Source of the DNA: an uncultured Succinivibrio sp.
GTDB lineage: Bacteria > Pseudomonadota > Gammaproteobacteria > Enterobacterales > Succinivibrionaceae
Assembly (NCBI GenBank): GCA_900770725.1
Contig: CAAGLL010000034.1
Span: forward strand, 31,328-95,327
Reading direction: 5' to 3'
DNA length: 64,000 bases
This document shows positions 58,564 through 64,000 of this stretch, in pieces. Each line of letters starts with the position of its first letter. Position 1 is the stretch's first letter. The translations under genes and the position numbers were made by a program. The notes beneath the pieces are model-generated. The model saw only the letters and a list, made by a program, of their open reading frames with translations, was not told where the DNA came from and searched no databases.

Positions 58564-58800
58564 ATGTCCAAAGTTTGCCAAGTTACGGGCAAGCGCCCGA
58601 TGGTGGGATACCTTCGTTCCCACGCCAAGAACGCTGCCAAGCGCCGTTTCCTCCCGAACCTCAAGTACCACCGTTTCTGGGTTGAGAGCGAGGGCCGTTT
58701 CGTCAGGCTGCGCGTCACCGCTGCAGGCATGCGCACCATCGACAAGCGCGGCATCGATGCCGTTCTGGCCGACATGCGCGCCAAAGGCGTCAGAGTCTAA
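58564..58800 (+). CDS. rpmB: 50S ribosomal protein L28
   Basis: 78-residue ribosomal protein, beginning [15 protein letters not shown] and containing the [14 protein letters not shown] segment. GGAG lies upstream of the ATG at 58564. Classical rpmB-rpmG pair, followed by mutM and coaD as in E. coli. Confidence 0.98.
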   Translation: MSKVCQVTGKRPMVGYLRSHAKNAAKRRFLPNLKYHRFWVESEGRFVRLRVTAAGMRTIDKRGIDAVLADMRAKGVRV

Positions 58801-58813
58801 TTAGGAGGCTATC

Positions 58814-58984
58814 ATGGCTAAGAAAGGCGGTCGCGAGAAGATCCGTTTGAATTCAACTGCCGGCACCGGCCACTTCTACACCACTGACAAGAACCGTCGC
58901 ACCACCCCGGGCAAGCTCGAGATGATGAAGTACGATCCGGTGGTGCGCAAGCACGTGCTGTACAAGGAAGGCAAGATCAAGTAA
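58814..58984 (+). CDS. rpmG: 50S ribosomal protein L33
   Basis: 56 residues, beginning [20 protein letters not shown] and ending [10 protein letters not shown]. It starts 13 bp after rpmB with an AGGAGG site. The family zinc cysteines are absent, so it is the zinc-independent type. Confidence 0.97.
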   Translation: MAKKGGREKIRLNSTAGTGHFYTTDKNRRTTPGKLEMMKYDPVVRKHVLYKEGKIK

Positions 58985-59023
58985 CGGCATGGCCGTTGCC
59001 AATCCTTTCCAACGTGAACATTG

Positions 59024-59054
59024 AAACCCTGTTGATGAGACAGGGTTTTGTTTT
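59024..59054 (+). terminator. Intrinsic terminator of rpmB-rpmG
   Basis: AAACCCTG (59024-59031), nine-base loop, CAGGGTTT (59041-59048), followed by TGTTTT. mutM starts 31 bp further on. Confidence 0.85.
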
Positions 59055-59084
59055 ATATGGCCACGAAGGCCGGAGGCAAGCAAC

Positions 59085-59903
59085 ATGCCAGAGCTCCCTG
59101 AGGTGGAAGTTACGATGCGCGGGATCCGCCCCGCGCTCGAGAATGCGGTCATAACCGACGTATGGACCGACGGGATGAAGCTCCGGGAGCCGATCCCAAA
59201 TGAGCTTGACCGCCTCATCGACTCGAAGGTCGAGGGGCTGTCACGCCGCGCTAAGTACATACTCTTGAAAACCAGCGCCGGCACGCTGGTGATCCACCTG
59301 GGCATGAGCGGGCATCTGAGCGTGCTCACATCGCCGGGGCCCAGGATCAAGCACGACCACTTCGAGCTCACCTTGGACTCAGGCACGGTCATACGGCTCA
59401 ACGACGCGCGCCGCTTCGGGCTTTTGGGCTACGTTCCGCCCGGGGAGGATCCGCTTGCAAGCAAGTGGCTTTGCGACCTGGGCCCCGAGCCCCTGGGCAG
59501 CGACTTCACGCCGCAGGGGCTCTTCGAGGCGCTCTCAAAGCACCGCTGCACCGTCAAGCAGGCGATCATGGACCAGGAGGTCGTGGTGGGGGTTGGAAAC
59601 ATCTACGCCTCGGAGGTGCTCTTCCTGTCGGGGGTGAGGCCGGACCGCCGCGCCTGCGACGTGACTTTGGACGAGTGCGAAAAGCTCTGCGCGCACATCA
59701 GGGAGACCCTGAGGGCTGCGATCGCCAAGGGCGGCACCACCATCCACACCTTCCAGGGCGCCGACGGCAAGATGGGCTACTTCGTCCAGGATCTGAACGT
59801 CTACGGGCACAAGGGCGAGCCTTGCGTCCGCTGCGGCACCCCGATCGAGGAGAAGACCATCGGGCAGAGGAGCACCTACTTCTGCCCGCGCTGCCAGAAG
59901 TGA
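59085..59903 (+). CDS. mutM: Formamidopyrimidine-DNA glycosylase
   Basis: Removes 8-oxoguanine and formamidopyrimidines, 272 residues. The catalytic N-terminal Pro is in MPELPEVEV, with the conserved Lys near residue 57. The C-terminal zinc finger is C-x2-C-x16-C-x2-C (CVRC to CPRC). It overlaps convergent coaD by 28 bp at the 3' ends. Confidence 0.97.
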   Translation: MPELPEVEVTMRGIRPALENAVITDVWTDGMKLREPIPNELDRLIDSKVEGLSRRAKYILLKTSAGTLVIHLGMSGHLSVLTSPGPRIKHDHFELTLDSGTVIRLNDARRFGLLGYVPPGEDPLASKWLCDLGPEPLGSDFTPQGLFEALSKHRCTVKQAIMDQEVVVGVGNIYASEVLFLSGVRPDRRACDVTLDECEKLCAHIRETLRAAIAKGGTTIHTFQGADGKMGYFVQDLNVYGHKGEPCVRCGTPIEEKTIGQRSTYFCPRCQK

Positions 59904-60379
59904 GGGTGCGCCCTCACGAACTCCTCGACGGGGCGGGGCACGAACTTTGAGATGTCGCCGTCGTGGATGATCACGTCGCGCACCAGCGTCGAGGAGATGA
60001 AGCAGAGATCGCCCGAGGTGGGGAGCATCACGATCTCCATGTCGGGCATCAGCACGCGGTACATGCCTGAAAGCTGGACCTCGTAGTCGTAGTCGGCCAC
60101 GGTCCTCACGCCCCTGACGAGCACGCTCGCCCCCTCCTGCCTTAAGAAGTCCACGAGCATCCCCGAGAATCCCCTCACCTCGACGCATCCCAGGTCCTGC
60201 ACGCTGCGCCGCGCCGTCTCCACGCGCTCCTCAAGCGTCAGCAGCGGGTGCTTGGCCGGGCTTGCGGCCACGGCCACGACCACGCGGCCGAACACCCTGG
60301 CGGCGCGGCGGATTATGTCGAGGTGGCCCAAGGTCAGCGGGTCGAAAGTGCCGGGGAATACGGCGGGGGAGTTGTTCAT
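59876..60379 (-). CDS. coaD: Phosphopantetheine adenylyltransferase
   Basis: Penultimate step of CoA synthesis, 167 residues. The nucleotidyltransferase motif TLGH is in PGTFDPLTLGHLDII, and ISSTLVR is conserved. The start at 60379 overlaps the stop of the heptosyltransferase (TGATG), so the two are coupled. waaA (kdtA), next to coaD in E. coli, is absent. Confidence 0.97.
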   Translation of the reverse strand: MNNSPAVFPGTFDPLTLGHLDIIRRAARVFGRVVVAVAASPAKHPLLTLEERVETARRSVQDLGCVEVRGFSGMLVDFLRQEGASVLVRGVRTVADYDYEVQLSGMYRVLMPDMEIVMLPTSGDLCFISSTLVRDVIIHDGDISKFVPRPVEEFVRAHPHFWQRGQK

Positions 60380-61449
60380 CAGTCGATCCCCTCCTGGGGG
60401 GCGTAGTGGTCCATCGCCGTGTCGAAGGCTTCCTTCACGGCATCGATGGTGATGTGGGACATCGCGTGCTCGTCGCGCACGCGGTAGCGCCAGGGTATGT
60501 GCTTGCCGCCAAGCTCGGCCTTCGCCAGATCGCGGTAGGCCGAGACCCAGAGATCGGGGTACTTCCATGAGCCTACGCGCGCGGGGTTGTGCACCGCGAA
60601 AAGCCCGATCACCGGGGTGTTCACGGCCGAGGCGATGTGCATGCAGGCGCTGTCGGGGGCGAGCACGAGCGCTGAGCAGGCAAGCAGCGCGGCAAGCTGC
60701 CGAAGCGAGGTCTTGCCGCAGAGGTTCAGGCACTCGCAGGAGGCGAGCGCCGAAATCCTCGCGCACAGCGCCAGATCCTGCTTGGACCTGGTTCCTGCAA
60801 GCACCGTCCTGAAGCCGTGCCCTGCGGCGTAGTCCGCGAGCGCGGCGTAGCCTTCGGGGCTCCAGTTCTTCTGGGGCTTGGCCGAGGCGGGGGCGATGGT
60901 GAACAGCGGCTTGCCTGATGAAAGCTCAAGGTAGGGCGCAAGCTCGCCCTCTGAGAGCTTGAAGTCCCAGCGCGGCTGCAGATCGCCAAAGCCTGCGGCC
61001 TTGGCGAAGGCCATGAAGCCCGCGAGCACATGGGGGTTGGGAGGCGAGGGCACCTTGCAGTTGACAAAGAGGCACTGCCCCTCGCGCGAGCGCTCGGAGT
61101 CGTAGCCCAGGCGCTCGCGGGCGCGGACTGCCAGCGACACGAGCGAGGCCTTGAGCGAGGTCTGCATGTCGAGAAGCGCGTCAAAGCACCGGCCTGAAAG
61201 CGCCCGGCGGGCCTCAAGGATGGCGCCTGCGATCCCGCGCGAGAAGTCAAGCGGGACCATGGGGATGATGTCCCGGCCCTCCGCGTCGCGGAAGAGCGGG
61301 GCGAAGCGCTGGTCGATGATCCACTCGAGATCGGCTTTTGGTTCTGCCGCGCGCATGGCGCAGAGCATGCCGAAGCAGTTGACGCAGTCGCCCAGTGCGG
61401 TGAGCCTGAGGACGCAGGCTGATTTCCTGTTGCTTGTGCTTGCAGTCAT
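60379..61449 (-). CDS. opsX: ADP-heptose:LPS heptosyltransferase I, OpsX-like
   Basis: GT9-family glycosyltransferase, 356 residues. VLRLTALGDCVNCFGML is at the N-terminus; RERLGYDSERSREGQCLFVN and PHVLAGFMAFAKAAG resemble Haemophilus OpsX more than E. coli WaaC. The donor-site KNWSPEGYAALADY and LVLAPDSACMHIASAVNTPV are present. OpsX adds the first heptose to phosphorylated Kdo. Divergent kdkA next to it supports that role. Confidence 0.85.
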   Translation of the reverse strand: MTASTSNRKSACVLRLTALGDCVNCFGMLCAMRAAEPKADLEWIIDQRFAPLFRDAEGRDIIPMVPLDFSRGIAGAILEARRALSGRCFDALLDMQTSLKASLVSLAVRARERLGYDSERSREGQCLFVNCKVPSPPNPHVLAGFMAFAKAAGFGDLQPRWDFKLSEGELAPYLELSSGKPLFTIAPASAKPQKNWSPEGYAALADYAAGHGFRTVLAGTRSKQDLALCARISALASCECLNLCGKTSLRQLAALLACSALVLAPDSACMHIASAVNTPVIGLFAVHNPARVGSWKYPDLWVSAYRDLAKAELGGKHIPWRYRVRDEHAMSHITIDAVKEAFDTAMDHYAPQEGID

Positions 61450-61541
61450 ATTGGATGCGATCTTACCAAACGATGGCGCGCGCGGCCGTGATCTGAAGGC
61501 AGCCCCGCCTGTTCAGGTAAAATCAGCTCACGGAGGCTCTA

Positions 61542-62261
61542 ATGGAAGGACGCGTTTTCAAGAAAGGCCAGTGGAGGTACATGGCATCAGAAGGGCTTGG
61601 CGAGGAGATGGCGCCCAGGCTCTTTGACAGGCAGGCGCTCAAGGCTGGCGGCGCGCGCGAGTGCGGCGGGCGCGGGCAGGCGCTCTCCTTCAGCTTAGGC
61701 GGGCGCGGCTACTTCCTGCGCCATTACCTGCGCGGCGGCCTCTGGGGGCGCGTGATGGGGGATCGCTTCTTGTCATTCATGCCGCGCGCGCACCGCGCTT
61801 TTGACGAGTTCTCCCTGCTCTCCTGGATGCGCTCGGTAGGATTGCCGGTTCCGCAGCCGGTGGCGGCGCGCGAGACGGGGCGCGCCTTCATAAGGCAGGA
61901 CATCGTGGTGGGGCGCATCGAGGCTACGGATCTCGCAGAGGTGATCGCGCACCGCCTGCTCACGCAAGCCGAGCTCTCAAGCCTTGGCATGGCCATCGGC
62001 AGGTTCTTTGACGCAGGCGTCATGCACACCGACCTCAACATCCGCAACATCCTGCTTTCAAAAAGCGGCGATTTCTACCTCATCGACTTTGACAAGTGCT
62101 TCAGGACGGACATGGATAGCGGCAAGCGGCAGGCCGTGCTGGACCGCCTTAGAAGATCTTTTTTAAAAGAGATCCGCAGGACATCAGGCAAAGCGCATTA
62201 TAATGATACTGATTTTGCCCTTATAGAGAGCAAAGCATTGCACCATGCCGGCACGGTGTAG
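61542..62261 (+). CDS. kdkA: 3-deoxy-D-manno-octulosonic acid kinase
   Basis: Kinase that phosphorylates the single Kdo of the LPS core in Haemophilus and Vibrio-type species, 239 residues. Protein-kinase-like motifs are the catalytic MHTDLNIRNILL and the metal motif YLIDFDKC. An N-terminal RGYFLRHYLRGG segment is typical. It is divergent from the opsX-like gene, the pairing expected for a Kdo-phosphate core. Confidence 0.9.
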   Translation: MEGRVFKKGQWRYMASEGLGEEMAPRLFDRQALKAGGARECGGRGQALSFSLGGRGYFLRHYLRGGLWGRVMGDRFLSFMPRAHRAFDEFSLLSWMRSVGLPVPQPVAARETGRAFIRQDIVVGRIEATDLAEVIAHRLLTQAELSSLGMAIGRFFDAGVMHTDLNIRNILLSKSGDFYLIDFDKCFRTDMDSGKRQAVLDRLRRSFLKEIRRTSGKAHYNDTDFALIESKALHHAGTV

Positions 62262-62301
62262 TATCTGTCAAAGGCACGCCCTGAGCGCAGGCTTAAGGGG
62301 C

Positions 62302-62316
62302 GGGGCGAAACGCCCC
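62302..62316 (+). other. Short hairpin after kdkA
   Basis: GGGGCG, loop AAA, CGCCCC. No T-run. It is the only structure seen in the 127-bp gap before the next gene. Confidence 0.4.
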
Positions 62317-62388
62317 AGCACGGACTAAACTTAAAGCAAAATGCAGCGGGCCTGCAGGCCGGCAACTTGGAAGCCAGGATAAGGCAGC

Positions 62389-62943
62389 ATGAAAAAGACC
62401 GTAATTTTTATCGACCACCCCCACTTTGACAGTTCCGTGGTCAACCGCCGCTGGGCGGAGGAACTGAGGAAGTATCCGGACGAGTTTGTGGTCCACAACC
62501 TTGAGAGCGTCTACCCGCGCGGAGTGATTGATCCTGCTGTGGAGCATTCGGTGATCGAGAACAACGACGCCTTGGTGTTCGAGTTCCCCCTGTACTGGTA
62601 CAGCTGCCCGCCGATGCTCAAGCAGTGGTTTGACCTGGTCCTGACCAAGGACTGGGCCTACGGCAAGGCCCACCGCCTTGAAGGGCGCAAGGTCGCCTTG
62701 GCGGTGAGCTGCGGCGGCAGTCAGAAGGATTACGGCGGCGACCAGGCTCCTGCCGAGCTCGATTCCTTCCTCAAGCCCTTCATCCAGAGCTTTGCCTACT
62801 GCAAGGCTGACTTCCGCGGCACCTTCGCGTTCTTCGGGGCCGAGGATCCTGCGGCCGCGACGGTCGAGAACATCGCCGAGAGCGCCAGGCGCTACGTCGA
62901 GTTCATAAGGGGCTTTGCAGGGACTTCAGAGCAGAAGGATTGA
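62389..62943 (+). CDS. Flavodoxin-fold NAD(P)H oxidoreductase (KefF/MdaB type)
   Basis: A 184-residue flavodoxin-like quinone reductase. FEFPLYWYSCPPMLKQWFDL, KDWAYGKAHRLEGRKVALAVS and the GG-containing turn after it match the family that binds FMN/FAD and reduces quinones or activates Kef potassium efflux. No kefB or kefC is adjacent. An IclR regulator is convergent 50 bp downstream. Confidence 0.82.
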   Translation: MKKTVIFIDHPHFDSSVVNRRWAEELRKYPDEFVVHNLESVYPRGVIDPAVEHSVIENNDALVFEFPLYWYSCPPMLKQWFDLVLTKDWAYGKAHRLEGRKVALAVSCGGSQKDYGGDQAPAELDSFLKPFIQSFAYCKADFRGTFAFFGAEDPAAATVENIAESARRYVEFIRGFAGTSEQKD

Positions 62944-62993
62944 CGCAGCATCGCGCCAACAAGCGGCCCGGCCTTGCGCCGGGCTGCATCGTC

Positions 62994-63716
62994 TCAGCCG
63001 AGCATGCGCGCGAGATCCGCGCAGGCAGAGCGCAGGGCCAGCGCGGCCGAGGTGATCCCGGAGGGGGCGAAGCGGCCACCGCCTGCCACCGCGAGCACGC
63101 CCAGGAGGTTGCCGTGGTGATCCGCCACTGGGGCTGCAATGATCTTCGGGCCTGAGGATGGACGGTCGCAGGCCCAGCCGCGGGCGCGGATGCGCCCGAT
63201 CTCAAGCCTCGCCGCAGGGGTCGGCTCAGGCCTGCCGCTGCGGTCGTTGCCTTCGTAAAAGGCCTCAAGGCACCAGCCGAGCGCGCCGGAGCGGAATTCG
63301 ATCTTTCCGCCCTCAGGAGGGAATGGCGAGGCGGATCCAGGGCGGAGCCTGATGATGGCGCAGCGCGCTGAGAAGCTGTCGCGCACTGCAAAGCAGGCGG
63401 CATCGGCGCCGGGGGCTGCGGCCAGGCGGTCGAGGCAGGCTGCCAGGGGGGCGTTGATCCCGATGGCGTCCTCGGCGGCCAGTCCGAGCATCAGCGCCCT
63501 GGTCCAAAGCTGGTATTCACCGTTGTCCTTCTGCCTCAGCATCTCGTATTTTACCAGCGCTCCTACGAGGACATAGGCGCTGCTCCTTGGAAGTCCGGAC
63601 TCATCGACGATCCTGCTTACGCTGCAACTGCGCAGCCTTCTTACGATGTCCAGGATCCTGATCCCCCTCTCAAGGGCAGGCGCCAGTGACTGGCTTGTGT
63701 TTTCGTTAGCTTGCAT
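62994..63716 (-). CDS. IclR-family transcriptional regulator
   Basis: A 240-residue regulator with an N-terminal winged helix-turn-helix (LERGIRILDIVRRL, SVSRIVDESGLPRSSAYVLV) and a GAF-like effector domain ending GNLLGVLAVAGGG. Target and ligand unknown. The start at 63716 has GGAA upstream; an in-frame ATG at 63770 adds 18 residues and has AAGG six bases away, so it is not excluded. Confidence 0.85.
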   Translation of the reverse strand: MQANENTSQSLAPALERGIRILDIVRRLRSCSVSRIVDESGLPRSSAYVLVGALVKYEMLRQKDNGEYQLWTRALMLGLAAEDAIGINAPLAACLDRLAAAPGADAACFAVRDSFSARCAIIRLRPGSASPFPPEGGKIEFRSGALGWCLEAFYEGNDRSGRPEPTPAARLEIGRIRARGWACDRPSSGPKIIAAPVADHHGNLLGVLAVAGGGRFAPSGITSAALALRSACADLARMLG

Positions 63717-63881
63717 GGGTTTTCCACTTTCTTGTTGTTGTTGTCGGAAAAACTTGGCTGCGTCATCCAAAGCCTTGGCGCAGTAACCGATCCGATTCTA
63801 ACTTATAAAACCGCGGCGCAAAGGCGAGATCGGCCCCGCTTTGGGCAATCGGCTGGATTTTATCAAAAAAGCGCCGTAAAA

Positions 63882-63901
63882 CCCCGGGCTTCAGCCCGGG
63901 G
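63882..63901. mobile_element. Terminal hairpin of an IS200/IS605-type element
   Basis: CCCCGGGCT-TC-AGCCCGGGG, a 9-bp perfect stem just beyond the transposase stop. IS200/IS605 elements carry subterminal hairpins of this type near each end instead of inverted repeats. The exact end of the element cannot be fixed; it probably lies near 63860-63880. Confidence 0.75.
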
Positions 63902-63912
63902 ATATAAGGCGC

Positions 63913-64000
63913 CTAATCGGGGGTATTCTGGTTTTCAATGTATTGTCTGATGATAGAGATGGGAGCTCCGCCACAGGACGCCGCGAAATAGGAGGGAGAC
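63913..64000 (-). CDS. tnpA: IS200-type transposase, C-terminal fragment (cut by window edge)
   Basis: The last 28 codons, ending SYFAASCGGAPISIIRQYIE then NQNTPD and a stop. The segment F-A-A-S-C-G-G-A-P plus RQYIENQ is characteristic of the single-stranded-DNA transposases of the IS200/IS605 family (Y1 HUH type); the catalytic Tyr lies further upstream, outside the window. The reading frame is intact as far as it can be seen. Confidence 0.85.
   Translation of the reverse strand, partial: SPSYFAASCGGAPISIIRQYIENQNTPD

Overview
The window reads as ordinary chromosome from a GC-rich gammaproteobacterium. Genes are closely packed, codons mostly end in G or C, and many blocks follow Escherichia coli gene order with pieces missing. 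The gene set includes a Mla/Lpt envelope system, PtsN-Hpf-RpoN-RapZ, Hsp33/HslR, an ATP-dependent PEP carboxykinase with strongly optimised codons, and a Haemophilus-type OpsX/KdkA LPS core pair. This would fit an anaerobic, succinate-forming member of the Aeromonadales such as the Succinivibrionaceae. That placement is inference; there is no rRNA gene in the window to confirm it.

Layout. 1-4053: the 3' part of the ATP synthase operon (atpA partial, atpG, atpD, atpC) and its terminator. 4080-7235: rpoH and ftsY on the minus strand, with no ftsEX between them, and divergent rsmD. 7262-8317: an L-idonate 5-dehydrogenase-like gene with a GntR/IdnR-type operator. 8548-14389: a minus-strand run kdsC-lptC-lptA-lptB-rpoN-hpf-ptsN-rapZ. 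14547-18139: the divergent operon mlaFEDCB-darP. 18272-23032: minus-strand mreBCD-maf-tldD without rng and yhdP. 23202-26933: divergent ssb and uvrA. 26953-31473: a DUF2750-like gene, a BASS-type transporter, pmbA (the TldD partner) and gpmI.

31740-33494 is the clearest accessory gene: an AAA-ATPase/PD-(D/E)XK protein lying exactly between gpmI and yibN. 33611-35650: yibN-secB-gpsA. 35916-42602: a sugar ABC transporter (binding protein divergent from permease-ATPase-permease) with araA, presumably for L-arabinose uptake. 42687-51268: nfuA, pckA, greB, a low-complexity hypothetical, a bioH-like hydrolase, ribB, an Fsr-type MFS transporter, hslO-hslR and nudE. 51534-55233: argF-argG-argH, behind an attenuator-like leader. 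55308-60379: dut-coaBC, an FMN alpha-hydroxy-acid oxidase-like gene, rpmB-rpmG, mutM and coaD. 60379-62261: an opsX-like heptosyltransferase and kdkA, implying a single phosphorylated Kdo in the LPS core. 62389-64000: a flavodoxin-fold oxidoreductase, an IclR regulator, and the 3' end of an IS200/IS605 element cut by the window edge.

I found no CRISPR array, tRNA, rRNA, prophage or defence island, and I do not claim a new multigene system. The best leads are small: a Shine-Dalgarno separated from the mlaC start by a hairpin, an 81-residue charged tail on RpoH, an attenuator-like argF leader, a CRP-like site before the BASS transporter, LacI-type operator-like sites in the arabinose locus, a terminator built into the last codons of rsmD, and the nuclease-ATPase insertion.
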